A DNA stretch of 64,000 nucleotides, taken from contig CM047426.1 of NCBI GenBank assembly GCA_026168455.1, forward strand, positions 1,729,501-1,793,500. The letters are read 5' to 3'. Positions within the stretch are counted from its first letter, which is position 1. Every line of letters starts with the position of its first letter. The stretch comes from Theocolax elegans (lineage: Eukaryota > Arthropoda > Insecta > Hymenoptera > Cerocephalidae). Under the pieces are notes generated by a model. That model did not search any database and was not told the DNA's origin. It saw only the letters and a list, made by a program, of their open reading frames with translations. Made by a program: the position numbers and the translations under genes. Shown piece after piece: positions 23,947 to 34,244 of the stretch.

Positions 23947-24546
23947 TTAACGGGATGTCGGACCCAAGTTACAGGGATCTACATCTTTCAACATAAGAAT
24001 TATCTTGGAAATATCCAATTAAAAATTTGAAAAAATTCACATAGGTAGTTTAAGACAAAAGCGAGGATTGAGGTCTGCGATGGCTTGGTCGGTAGGGCGT
24101 CGGGCTCGTAATCTGGTCCCAGGTTCGATTCCCGGCCCCGGCCGATTGATACAAGCACCACTGGCGAATGTATTTTCACCAAGTGCTTTCTTCACCAAGA
24201 CATCGTATGACCTCCGTCGCTGATTAGCACAGGTTTGGGAGCATAAAAAGAGCGACGTTATAATAACAAAAAAGCGAGGACATGACGTTTTGTTTTTTAA
24301 AGAAAAAATTAATTTATTAATAATAATTGAGTATACAATTTTCGGTCGGTAATTATTGGTCTAAAAAGGCATGAATTTTCAACGCAAAAATCAGAATTAA
24401 ATTACAGATTTAAGAAGCTAAAAAAATTTGAATATACTGTTTAAAGCATGTCTAAGGGCATGGCGTTTAGGATTTTATCATAAATTTAATTTTGTTTATA
24501 AAAAAATATTAAGAGTGACAAATTTTTGGGTCCGACATCCCCTTAA
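23947..24546 (+). mobile_element. TTAA-flanked MITE carrying a SINE insertion
   Basis: TTAA at 23947-23950 and 24543-24546 bound an element with the same termini as the copy at 3778-4166. Its middle is split by a tRNA-derived SINE at 24068-24269. The part right of the SINE (GACGTTTTGTTTTTTAAAGA to the terminus) is repeated in the adjoining tandem duplicate. Confidence 0.75.
24068..24269 (+). mobile_element. tRNA-derived SINE, copy 1
   Basis: The head is tRNA-like, with an A-box-like TGGCTTGGTCGG (24081-24092) and a perfect B box GGTTCGATTCC (24122-24132), which are internal RNA polymerase III promoter elements. The body is non-tRNA and ends GCATAAAAAGAGCGACGTTA then TAATAAC. The 11-bp sequence AAAAGCGAGGA flanks both sides (24057-24067 and 24270-24280) as a target-site duplication. 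This copy lacks three bases in the anticodon-arm region compared with copy 2. Confidence 0.85.
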
Positions 24547-24732
24547 AACAGACATCGATCTCTGATTTGGACTTTTCATTAAAAAAACGAGTCTCTCTGT
24601 ATAAGGTTTAATAAAAATATCTAAAATCAATCTCGATCTTTTAACAAAAATTGATGTATATTAAAAAATTATAACAGATGTTTTAGAAAAAATTGAAAAA
24701 TTCACATAGGTAGTTTAAGACAAAAGCGAGGA

Positions 24733-24936
24733 TTGAGGTCTGCGACGGCTTGGTCGGTAGGGCGTCGGGCTCGTAATCTGGAGGTCCCAGGTTCGATTCC
24801 CCGCCCCGGCCGATTGATACAAGCACCACTGTCGAATGTATTTTCATCAAGTGCTTTCTTCACCAAGACATCGTATGACCTCCGTCGCTGATTAGCACCG
24901 GTTTGGGAGCATAAAAAGAGCGACGTTATAATAAAA
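24733..24936 (+). mobile_element. tRNA-derived SINE, copy 2
   Basis: Same SINE as at 24,068, with B box at 24,790-24,800 and flanking AAAAGCGAGGA at 24722-24732 and 24937-24947. It arose by the local tandem duplication rather than by a second retrotransposition, because the surrounding DNA is duplicated too. Confidence 0.85.
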
Positions 24937-26251
24937 AAAAGCGAGGACATGACGTTTTGTTTTTTAAAGAAAAAATTAATTTATTAATAATAATTGAGTA
25001 TACAATTTTCGGTCGGTAATTATTGGTCTAAAAAGGCATGAATTTTTAACGCAAAAATCAGAATTAAATTACAGATTTAAGAAGCTAAAAAAATTTGAAT
25101 ATACTGTTTAAAGCATGTCTAAGGGCATGGCGTTTAGGATTTTATCATAAATTTAATTTTGTTTATAAAAAAATATTAAGAGTGACAAATTTTTGGGTAC
25201 GACATCCCCTTAAAACAGACATCGATCTCTGATTTGGACTTTTCAGTAAAAAACGAGTCTCTCTGTATAAGGTTTAATAAAAATATCTAAAATCAATCTC
25301 GATCTTTTAACAAAAATTGATGTATATTAAAAAATTATAACAGATGTTTTTGAAATTGAAATAGAACGCCGATTCCGTGAACGAAGTATATATATAGGAA
25401 CGTAAACAAGTACACGCGGGAGAGAAAAAGACCGTTACGCTCTTTTTATTGAACCTTCGTAAATAATATATTTTAGTTTAAGTTTGGTGTAACTGTTACA
25501 AATGTAAAAAAATACAGACGTACGGTTAGAATAAAAAAAGTAGACGATAAAAATTGTATCGATAACCTGGTAGAACATTCGTATCGTAAATATGTACGAA
25601 TTCAGTATAGTTTTCAGTTGAAATAACGAAGAATTTTAAAGTTAATTAAAATACTTTTTTAGTTATTGATCACGTAATTTCTGTCGACTTTTATTCAAAT
25701 AACTTTTATTTTTTAATATAATTGTGTTTCGTAAATGCTTTGAAATTTCTAATGGGGAATATAAGATATTTAATTTTGTTTTATTCAACACAAAGATATC
25801 GTTAATCACAACACACCGACTTGAGAGCAATAAAAGAACAACGTTAAAATAATAAAATAAAATTTTTTTTGAACAACTTACCAAACAAAAACTTTATACT
25901 ATTTGAAAAATTGAAAAATTATAGAATTATCCGTGTAAATGCGTATACTTTCTTACATTTAACAACATCAAAACTGAACCATTTACTATTTAATATGAAA
26001 TTGGTATTTTTCTAAAAAAACAACCTTACTGTTTAATGTGCGCAGTTAAAATCTTTAACATGACCTAAATGCAGCTTTAATAACCTGCAACTTTAACGAT
26101 CTACGAATTCAATATTAAGGTGGATGTCTATATAGTTAGATGTAGATCAATGTACACATTTCTCTAGTCTGATCCTGTTTTATGCAGTTTATTATCATCT
26201 AATTATATATACCGAGGAAAAAATTACTTTTTTAATAAATTTTACTCACAT

Positions 26252-26870
26252 GGAGAGTGTTTCATATCTCCGGGAAACGAGTCTTTACCAAACTCTAGGA
26301 TATGTTAGATACAATACAGATGATACAATCAAATAACGAAAATTCTCGTCGAAAAAACCAATCGCTTATAACTCGGAAACAAGTACATATAGGCTTCCAA
26401 ACTCAAATCCAGAAGAAAGGTGAGATCAAGTAAATTGGATTTAAAAAAGAACTTACTTTTCTTGATTTGGTCGTAAGTTATGGAAAAAATAAAAAAAAAG
26501 AAGACAATTTGGCCTAAAATGTTAGCAAATCTTTTAGAATGTAGTAGTCGTCAAAATACCGTTAAATTCGTTTTTCTTTCATAACTTTTGACCATTTTAA
26601 AATAATTGAGCTTTTTTTTGTTTAAATCAAATTAACTTGATCTCAGCTTTCTTCTGGATTTAAGTTTGAAAGCCTATATTTATTTGTTTCCGATTTATAA
26701 GCGATCAAAGTCATGGGTTTTTTTGACGCGATTTTTCGTTATTTGCTTGTATTTATCGTAAAAAAGAGCGTTATAGTCTCAAACTCCGGTTTTCTTAATA
26801 TTTTTATAGAAGTGAATATATCCTAGAGTTTGGTAAAGATCCGTTTTACGGATATGTGACACTCTTCTAG
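26252..26870. mobile_element. long-palindrome (fold-back) element, intact copy A
   Basis: Begins TGGAGAGTGTTTCATATCTC with TTTACCAAACTCTAGGATAT, and ends ATATCCTAGAGTTTGGTAAA with GGATATGTGACACTCTTCTA. The two halves (about 300 bp each) are reverse complements throughout, for example AACTCGGAAACAAGTACATA against TATATTTATTTGTTTCCGAT. There is no coding capacity. The copies at 18.1, 21.6 and 36.0 kb belong to the same family. Confidence 0.75.
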
Positions 26871-27608
26871 TCAGTTATTTAGTATTAAATAGTACAAGAA
26901 TAATGGAAAAAGCATTTTAGACAGAATCATTTGGAATTAGATGATTATCGTGGCATTCTGAAAAAGATTCGTAGCAGAAAAATGAGATATAGATTTGGAG
27001 TTAAATAAAATACTTTTTAGTTATTGATCACGTAATTTCTGTCGACTTTTATTCAAATAACTTTTATTTTTTAATATAATTGTGTTTCGTAAATGCTTTG
27101 AAATTTCTAATGGGGAATATAAGATATTTAATTTTGTTTTATTCAACACAAAGATATCGTTAATCACAACACACCGACTTGAGAGCAATAAAAGAACAAC
27201 GTTAAAATAATAAATAAAATTTTTTTTGAACAACTTACCAAACAAAAACTTTATACTATTTGAAAAATTGAAAAATTATAGAATTATCCGTGTAAATGCG
27301 TATACTTTCTTACATTTAACAACATCAAAACTGAACCATTTACTATTAATATGAAATTGGTATTTTTCTAAAAAAACAACCTTACTGTTTAATGTGCGCA
27401 GTTAAAATCTTTAACATGACCTAAATGCAGCTTTAATAACCTGCAACTTTAACGATCTACGAATTCAATATTAAGGTGGATGTCTATATAGTTAGATGTA
27501 GATCAATGTACACATTTCTCTAGTCTGATCCTGTTTTATGCAGTTTATTCATCATCTAATTATATATACCGAGGAAAAAATTACTTTTTTAATAAATTTT
27601 ACTCACAT

Positions 27609-28226
27609 GGAGAGTGTTTCATATCTCCGGGAAACGAGTCTTTACCAAACTCTAGGATATGTTAGATACAATACAGATGATACAATCAAATAACGAAAAT
27701 TCTCGTCGAAAAAACCAATCGCTTATAACTCGGAAACAAGTACATATAGGCTTCCAAACTCAAATCCAGAAGAAAGGTGAGATCAAGTAAATTGGATTTA
27801 AAAAAGAACTTACTTTTCTTGATTTGGTCGTAAGTTATGGAAAAAATAAAAAAAAGAAGACAATTTGGCCTAAAATGTTAGCAAATCTTTTAGAATGTAG
27901 TAGTCGTCAAAATACCGTTAAATTCGTTTTTCTTTCATAACTTTTGACCATTTTAAAATAATTGAGCTTTTTTTTGTTTAAATCAAATTAACTTGATCTC
28001 AGCTTTCTTCTGGATTTAAGTTTGAAAGCCTATATTTATTTGTTTCCGATTTATAAGCGATCAAAGTCATGGGTTTTTTTGACGCGATTTTTCGTTATTT
28101 GCTTGTATTTATCGTAAAAAAGAGCGTTATAGTCTCAAACTCCGGTTTTCTTAATATTTTTATAGAAGTGAACATATCCTAGAGTTTGGTAAAGATCCGT
28201 TTTACGGATATGTGACACTCTTCTAG
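27609..28226. mobile_element. long-palindrome (fold-back) element, copy B
   Basis: The duplicate of copy A inside the second 1.36-kb tandem unit. It differs by very few bases (for example GTGAACATATCC for GTGAATATATCC). Confidence 0.75.
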
Positions 28227-28534
28227 TCAGTTATTTAGTATTAAATAGTACAAGAATAATGGAAAAAGCATTTTAGACAGAATCATTTGGAATTAGATGA
28301 TTATCGCGGCATTCTGAAAAAGATTCGAAGCAGAAAATGAGATATAGATTTGTAGTTAAATAACTAAACAAATGTTTCAACTTTGCTATTAAAAACTATC
28401 TATTATTTTCTTTAAAACCCATGATATTTTTTTTCAAAATGACGAAAATTACCTAATTCTAAAATTTTCACAAAAAGATGTTTATATTAGTTCTGTGCAG
28501 GCTCCTTCATCATGTTGATGGAAAATTAATCTGG

Positions 28535-28985
28535 GCTTGTTCAACTTTCATGTGAAAATCTGATAGATCCTTCAAGAGATCCTTTTATTTTTAAAAACCC
28601 AAAAATTTTCTGCAACTATCGAACTAAAAATCTCGAAAAATTCATGCGTAATACTTGAGAAATATAGAAGAATCAGACAGAGAGATTTTTTTAAATAAAT
28701 AATTTTAAATTATGTAAAAATTAATAACCACTTTTCGTCGGTAATGATTAGGTGCAAAATTTGATCTTTGCGACTGCACAAAAATCTGGATCATTTAGTG
28801 ATCAAAAATTTTGAAAAAAATTGTACATACTATTCAAAGCAAATAGTAGAGCGTTACAGAGAGATTTGTTGGAAAAAGTCAGCCTATTGTTAATTAAAAA
28901 ATAAGTAAGGATTCCAATTTTTTTAGTCTCATCTATTCTTAATATGGCGTATAATTTTATATCCTGATTTGAGAAAATTAAAGAC
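28535..28985 (-). repeat. dispersed repeat (AATCTCTCTGTAACGC family), inverted copy 3
   Basis: Blocks CAAAAATTTTCTGCAACTAT, AGAGAGATTTTTTTAAATAA and GCGTTACAGAGAGATTTGTT are the reverse complement, in reverse order, of those at 7590-7945. Confidence 0.5.
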
Positions 28986-29922
28986 AAAACAGTACGATTT
29001 GGTCATTAAATCTCGAAAATTAAATAATAATAATAAAATAATTAAACTATTAAATTTAAACTTGTGTATCTAAATTATAACTGAATTGTAAATAAATAAA
29101 ATAGAATATAAGTTTGTTGTTAACTTTAATTTTCCATAAAAGCTTGTATTGGCAGTGTTATACATAATTGTCATGATTATTTCGGGGTGGATGTCAACAA
29201 CAAAAGAGATGAAGAACATATAACTTTATACATAGGTAATTTAAATGTGAAGATAAAATTTTTTTATTTTTTATTAAAAAACTACCATTTACATGTTAAC
29301 AACAACAAAATATTAACGTTGTCCAGTTTTACTAACTAATAAAATAATTATACTTTCACTTATTAGCATTTGTATATTATTTATTAAATAAATTAAAGTT
29401 AGGTATAATTAAAAACTTCAGGGCTTAATAAGACCCAAATATCACATTATATATTTTCATTTTGCCATAAAAGGACCGCGGCATTGGCAATTCAATTTGT
29501 AAGTATATTCTCAGGGTCTCGTTAGCGCACCGCCACACGCCATACTATATGGGGACCTGCTAGGAAAACATGTTAGAACCTAGTAATTATTTTGTGGATT
29601 CGGATCCGTTCATGAAAAATGCCCAAAGTATGCTTCTGATAGGGAATATTCTTTTATTCGAAATCAGCTGCATAAGTAGTGTGTTCCACTTTTCCCATGG
29701 ATGACAGACTACAGATTATCATCCGTGTAGTTAAGTTAAAATGGTTTTGCAATTAAAATTAAAGATTAAAGATATATATACATATAGGCAATCAAGCTTT
29801 ATTTTACTACAAGCATTATGCAATTGTTTTGATCACGGCCGATCGCATTTGATTGCACAATGATGAAAAACCGCGTGGTACAGCACAACGTTACATTCGC
29901 CAAACTGGATCGCAAAAGTGAT
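28986..29922. other. AT-rich intergenic stretch with promoter-proximal mixed sequence
   Basis: No gene. The last 110 bp (about 29,815-29,922) become GC-richer and CpG-containing just upstream of the duplicated 131-aa gene; they are not part of the duplicated arm. Confidence 0.4.
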
Positions 29923-29984
29923 TGACCTTAAGGATCCCCGAAAACCGCAGGAGCAGCGTGGCGCAGGGTTACCTCTCACTCGCG

Positions 29985-30020
29985 TATAAAAAAGGTGGTC
30001 GTCAGGGCAGGAGCATCAGT
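29985..30020 (+). promoter_or_regulatory. TATA/initiator core promoter of the 131-aa gene
   Basis: TATAAAAAA starts at 29985 and TCAGT at 30016, 31 bases apart, matching arthropod core-promoter spacing. TTGACCTTAA lies 63 bases upstream of TATA. The leader contains a (CCAG)n run near 30,045-30,067. Confidence 0.85.
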
Positions 30021-30087
30021 CAATCGACAACCAGTCGAAGCACCAACCAGCCAGCCAGCCAGCCAGCCCACCTCACACCACTTCACC

Positions 30088-30483
30088 ATGCTGTTCAAAC
30101 TCTTCGCACTCTGCGCCCTAGTGGCCTGCGCCTCGGCCTCCGCCAAACCCGGTGGCGTGGCCATCGCCGCCCCCATCGCCACCGCCGCCTACGCCGCCCC
30201 AGCCCTGGCCTACGGAGCAGGCATCGCTGCCCCGATCGCAGCCCCCATCGCCGCCCCCATCGCTGCACCCATCGCCTACGGTGGCTACGGATACGGAGCC
30301 GGGCTTGGATACCGGGCTGGACTTGGATACGGATCTGCCATCGCCGCTCCCATCGCCGCCTACGGTGGCTACGGATACGGAGGCTACGGATACGGTGGCA
30401 TCACCCGGGGCGTCGGCTTGGTCGGCGGCTACGGCAGACTCGCCGGAGGATACGCCGGCTACGGTTACGGCGGCTACTACTAG
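30088..30483 (+). CDS. secreted AAPIAAP/GYG-rich cuticle-like protein (131 aa), copy 1
   Basis: I start at the ATG at 30088, not at an upstream in-frame ATG at 29995. The latter lies between TATA and initiator, so it would not be in the mRNA, and the 30088 ATG begins a perfect signal peptide MLFKLFALCALVACASASA before KPGG. The mature chain has an AAPIA-repeat section (four consecutive API units near residues 49-62), GYGYGAGLGY blocks, a second AAPIAAY, and a GYAGYGYGGYY tail. It has no cysteine or enzyme motif. Composition fits Ala/Pro- and Gly/Tyr-rich structural cuticle or chorion-like proteins, where Tyr can be cross-linked. The stop is TAG. AATAAA lies at 30626-30631. Codons end overwhelmingly in C or G, in contrast to the related 105-aa gene. 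The inverted copy at 33.7-34.1 kb encodes the same protein. Confidence 0.88.
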   Translation: MLFKLFALCALVACASASAKPGGVAIAAPIATAAYAAPALAYGAGIAAPIAAPIAAPIAAPIAYGGYGYGAGLGYRAGLGYGSAIAAPIAAYGGYGYGGYGYGGITRGVGLVGGYGRLAGGYAGYGYGGYY

Positions 30484-30805
30484 GCCCCTCGCACCGTCCT
30501 CCAGTTCTCCATGTACATACTTGTAAATTTGACTACGCGCACCCGACCTCTGGACCAACTGTACGAGCACTCGTCCACCTCGATCGAGTCCTCTCGCCAC
30601 CACTTACCTCTGTGATTTTTACTCGAATAAACATACACCTTTTTTACACACGTAATATTTGTCTTGATATTTTTGATAACCTCACCTTTACTCACAGTTC
30701 TCTATCAGTTCCTTAGGGGACACTTAAATTTTATAGAGGGTTTTCATTTTCTATCCTTAAATATGCCTATAACTTCTGATCATACTTATACGTACAAATA
30801 AATTA

Positions 30806-31182
30806 TTAACGGGATGTCAGACCTAAATTACAGTATCTGTATCTGTACCTATCACCCCAAAAATGATATCTAAAATACTGAATTAATAATCTAAAAAAAT
30901 TCATACTTTTATTAAGAAAAAATAATTTTTTAAACAACAATTGAGTAAACAATTTTGGTAGGTAATTATTAGTCACAAAAAGCATAAACTATTAATCCAA
31001 ACATCTTAATCAAATTATGGATTTAAAAATCTGGAAAATTTTGGGTATATTATTTTAATATTGTTAAACTCTACTAGGGAATGTATTTTCAACAAGTGCT
31101 TTCTTAAAAAAGTTATCGTATGACCTCCGTCGCTGATTAGCACCAATTTGGGAGCATAAAAAGAGCGACGTTAAAATAAAAA
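30806..31182 (+). mobile_element. TTAA MITE remnant fused to SINE 3' remnant
   Basis: TTAACGGGATGTCAGACC at 30806 begins a diverged TTAA-family MITE. From about 31,078 the sequence becomes the 3' body of the SINE (ATGTATTTTCAACAAGTGCT ... GACCTCCGTCGCTGATTAGC ... AAAAAGAGCGACGTTA). The tRNA-like head and the MITE right terminus are missing. Confidence 0.7.
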
Positions 31183-31276
31183 AAAAACTTTTTATATATA
31201 AAATTATTAATTAGTATTATTTTTATCAACTAAATGATCAATAATTGGATACTGATCAGGAATCTCTCCTCTTCAA

Positions 31277-31543
31277 CACTGAAAAAAAATTTTTTTTGAT
31301 CTAAGCGGAATTTTCGTTAAATATGCTTCAAAAAGAAAATCCGGTTAGTCCAATGTGATTCCTTTAGAATCAAAAAATATCTGATTGATTTTAGAATAGT
31401 GAACCTTTCGAGTTGTATTATCTGATTTTTTTCAATAAGAAATTTTACTTTTGGAAGAATCGCATTGGAGTAAACAGATTTTCTTCTTGATGCATATATT
31501 TAAGAAGAATTCCGTTTAGGTCAACAATCTATTTTCTTCAGTG
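31277..31543. mobile_element. CACTG-ended palindromic MITE, best copy
   Basis: Starts CACTGAAAAAAAATTTTTTT and ends ATCTATTTTCTTCAGTG. The arms of about 85 bp (GATCTAAGCGGAATTTTCGT ... AAGAAAATCCGGTTAGTCCA) are inverted repeats. Related copies are at 12,485, 56,105 and 56,620. There is no coding capacity. Confidence 0.7.
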
Positions 31544-32025
31544 TCTAGCTGTCTACCTCCATTAGAAACTCATTGCATTCATAAATTTTTAATTGTGGAA
31601 ATTATATTAAAATGCATCATTTTAGTTAAAAACGACAGTGCGTAGCAACAGTTAGTTATGTATAATTATATAAGAAGTGGCGCTTATTTTGTTACAAATT
31701 ATAAATAAGAACTCAAAAAGAGAGGACACGGTCTTTGGTCTCACAAAAATGTATTGTTGTCATTAGCGGAGAGTCGTCTGAAATATGGTTGAAAAGGTAA
31801 TCCACTGATGACTAGTCTTGTAAAATTAGACTACTTTTATAGGTTTAGTTAATTATTAACGCCATAAAAATCATCATTTCACAGATATATTGACTAATAT
31901 TAATTTCTACTCAAACTCACTAGTAGAATCTTATTCCATTAAATAAGTAATAAATAGATATTCTAAATGGAATGGTCGAAAAATGGGTGAAAAATAGGTG
32001 AAAAATGTGCCTATTTTTATCATCC

Positions 32026-32390
32026 CGGTGAAACACTTTTTCTCCTAATTTTTAACCATTAAATAGACTAAAATATAATTTATATTCTGTTTTGAGCTAA
32101 TTTTTAGCTTATAAACATAGAACAAATTTGAGTTTAATTATGTGCTATTAAATGTCTATTAAAAATGGACAATTTAAAAATATAATAAAATCGTATTTAT
32201 CTTCGTAAATATTGGTAATATTACAGAAATTAGCTGTAAATCAGACGAAAACTTTAAAAACCCATCCGAAACTACAGGAGTGTTGAAGTTTACTGCTCGC
32301 GTGGAAAGCTGGAAAGATTATTCGAATGTTTTGAGGTTATGGTCATTCTATTAAGTGCTAATAAAATGGGTGAAAAAGCGTTTCATCACA
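32026..32390. repeat. MITE family with GAAACGCTTTTTC-type ends, copy 1
   Basis: The left end GGTGAAACACTTTTTCTCC is roughly inverted at the right end GGGTGAAAAAGCGTTTCATC. A better copy lies at 43,521-43,930. The interior is AT-rich with ATTAAATAG words common to both. Confidence 0.45.
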
Positions 32391-33477
32391 AATTTAATAC
32401 TAGTGTTTAATTCCTAGTTCTTAGATTCAAATTTCTACTAGGGCTTGTCAAAAATAGTTTTAATGTACCTCTTTCCTGGCATCAAACGACAAATTTTTTC
32501 ATGTTTGAACAAATCAAGTAACGCATTTTTCCGACCTATTAAATAGCTAGTTAAATACCAAGACTGATAGATTCAGTCGATGTGTCCTAGATAAAAGGGT
32601 TAAAAGGGTGAGAAAAAACGGTTCATTATTGGTAGAAAAATGTACATTATTTTTCGATCATTTCCAAAATGAATTTGATTTCCACTACGGTATTTTAATT
32701 TAATATGAGATTCCATACTCTGTTTTTTTTAGAATAAACTTACCGCAAAATATTTCAATGAAACAGACTTTTTTAACATGGTAATAAAAAATTATTATTA
32801 CCAAATTAATTGAAAAAATTGAAAAATTATATAAAAAACAGCTAAATAATTTTTTTATATAAACATTGAGATTTTTATTGAAATTCTGTTTAAATTATGT
32901 TTTGCTATTATTGTTAAAATTTCAGTCTATTCGATGAAACGGATCCTAAAATATTCTGCGGTCAGTCCATTATGGAAAAAAATGAGAGTACGAAGTCTCA
33001 CAATTAATTAAAATAGATATGTTACACATAAATTTGCTAAAAATTTAAATAAAAGTAATTAATTATATAGTTTGTTTAAAAATAAAAAAATGTGTTTAAT
33101 CATTATAATAAAAATGTTAATATTGAATAGTAACTTTTCAATTTTAACTCAGGCCTATCTCCTCTAGTAAATCATATACTTCCGGCTCCGTAAATATTAA
33201 TTTAAAAAAAAAAAGAAATTTACATAAGAATTCTAATGTTTTTAAACTATAAAATTTCTTAAAAGATACTTATATTTATAAATGTACAATAATATTTAAG
33301 ATAATTTAAAGATTTACTATAAACTATAGTTAAAAATGAGATTTGATAAAAATTACTACAATCTATAATAAATGATTAGTGTGCAGATTTTCGACCAAAT
33401 AACTATAGTTACTATTAAAGTTACCAAAAATTTGAAAATACATTTAAAAATTTATCTTCGTGTATACACGTGGGTAG
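32391..33477. other. AT-rich spacer between the inverted gene copies
   Basis: No gene recognised. Contains words shared with other intergenic repeats (for example CTACTAGGG-like and GAAACGGATCC) and long A/T runs. Confidence 0.4.
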
Positions 33478-33675
33478 GGTTATCAAAAATATCAAGACAA
33501 ATATTACGTGTGTAAAAAAGGTGTATGTTTATTCGAGTAAAAATCACAGAGGTAAGTGGTGGCGAGAGGACTCGATCGAGGTGGACGAGTGCTCGTACAG
33601 TTGGTCCAGAGGTCGGGTGCGCGTAGTCAAATTTACAAGTATGTACATGGAGAATTGGAGGACGGTGCGAGGGGC

Positions 33676-34071
33676 TTAGTAGTAGCCGCCGTAGCCGTAG
33701 CCGGCGTATCCTCCGGCGAGTCTGCCGTAGCCGCCGACCAAGCCGACGCCCCGGGTGATGCCACCGTATCCGTAGCCTCCGTATCCGTAGCCACCGTAGG
33801 CGGCGATGGGGGCGGCGATGGCAGATCCGTATCCAAGTCCAGCCCGGTATCCAAGCCCGGCTCCGTATCCGTAGCCACCGTAGGCGATGGGTGCAGCGAT
33901 GGGGGCGGCGATGGGGGCTGCGATCGGGGCAGCGATGCCTGCTCCGTAGGCCAGGGCTGGGGCGGCGTAGGCGGCGGTGGCGATGGGGGCGGCGATGGCC
34001 ACGCCACCGGGTTTGGCGGAGGCCGAGGCGCAGGCCACCAGGGCGCAGAGTGCGAAGAGTTTGAACAGCAT
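33676..34071 (-). CDS. secreted AAPIAAP/GYG-rich cuticle-like protein (131 aa), copy 2
   Basis: Encodes the same 131 residues as the + strand copy at 30,088, with signal peptide MLFKLFALCALVACASASA and the GYAGYGYGGYY tail. The stop codon is TAA where copy 1 has TAG, and a few synonymous differences exist, so it is a real second locus or allele rather than the same read. AATAAA on the minus strand is at 33528-33533. The two copies diverge from each other: copy 1 is on the left and points right, copy 2 is on the right and points left, so transcription converges on the 2.8-kb spacer. Same functional inference as copy 1: a matrix structural protein needed in quantity. Confidence 0.88.
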   Translation of the reverse strand: MLFKLFALCALVACASASAKPGGVAIAAPIATAAYAAPALAYGAGIAAPIAAPIAAPIAAPIAYGGYGYGAGLGYRAGLGYGSAIAAPIAAYGGYGYGGYGYGGITRGVGLVGGYGRLAGGYAGYGYGGYY

Positions 34072-34142
34072 GGTGAAGTGGTGTGAGGTGGGCTGGCTGG
34101 CTGGCTGGCTGGTTGGTTGGTGCTTCGACTGGTTGTCGATTG

Positions 34143-34178
34143 ACTGATGCTCCTGTCCTGACGACCACCTTTTTTATA
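34143..34178 (-). promoter_or_regulatory. TATA/initiator core promoter, 131-aa copy 2
   Basis: On the minus strand TATAAAAAA starts at 34178 and TCAGT at 34147, 31 bases apart. AGGTCA on the plus strand (34235-34240) is the duplicated upstream motif. Confidence 0.85.
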
Positions 34179-34244
34179 CGCGAGTGAGAGGTAACCCTGC
34201 GCCACGCTGCTCCTGCGGTTTTCGGGGATCCTTAAGGTCAACGC

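Larger units (their letters stand above)
24034..25352. repeat. tandem duplication, two units of about 660 bp
   Basis: Unit 1 (about 24,034-24,694) and unit 2 (about 24,695-25,352) both run from AATTCACATAGGTAGTTTAA to AAAAATTATAACAGATGTTT. They cover the SINE, the right part of the MITE and 140 bp of flank. They differ by a few substitutions and small indels, for example CTGGTCCCAGG against CTGGAGGTCCCAGG in the SINE. Confidence 0.85.
25645..28366. repeat. tandem duplication, two units of about 1.36 kb
   Basis: Unit 1 (about 25,645-27,003) and unit 2 (about 27,004-28,366) both start AATACTTTTTTAGTTATTGA or its one-base-shorter form, and end GAGATATAGATTTG(G/T)AGTTA. Differences are single substitutions and one- to three-base indels. 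Each unit contains a complete long-palindrome element and, near its start, a decayed relative of the SINE tail (GAGAGCAATAAAAGAACAAC then GTTAAAATAAT). Open frames of about 74 codons at its left end are non-coding by appearance. Confidence 0.85.
29923..30682 (+). repeat. left arm of inverted gene duplication
   Basis: About 760 bp from TTGACCTTAAGGATCC to TTTTTGATAACC is repeated in inverted orientation at 33,478-34,241. The arm includes upstream motif, TATA, whole gene, poly(A) signal and some downstream sequence. Beyond both limits the flanks are unrelated. Confidence 0.9.
33478..34241 (-). repeat. right arm of inverted gene duplication
   Basis: Reverse complement of 29,923-30,682 with only scattered differences, including one CCAG/CCAA change in the leader microsatellite. 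The spacer between arms is about 2.8 kb. Confidence 0.9.

Noticed and set aside
24081..24140. A functional tRNA gene (A and B boxes present)
   Set aside because: The acceptor and anticodon arms do not close properly, and the sequence continues into a SINE body with target-site duplications.
24000..24182. Frames on the minus strand across the SINEs
   Set aside because: They read through the tRNA-like head of the SINE, a known source of spurious proteins.
25663..27245. 73-74-codon minus-strand frames in both tandem units
   Set aside because: AT-rich sequence with no recognisable feature. The two differ at their N-terminal ends because of a one-base indel, showing no coding constraint.
29922..30716. 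A 264-codon Arg/His-rich frame and long antisense frames over the 131-aa gene, repeated over its inverted copy
   Set aside because: They are shadows of a GC-rich low-complexity coding sequence. The frame starts upstream of TATA, has no signal peptide, and its composition is what frame-shifting GYG/AAP repeats produces.
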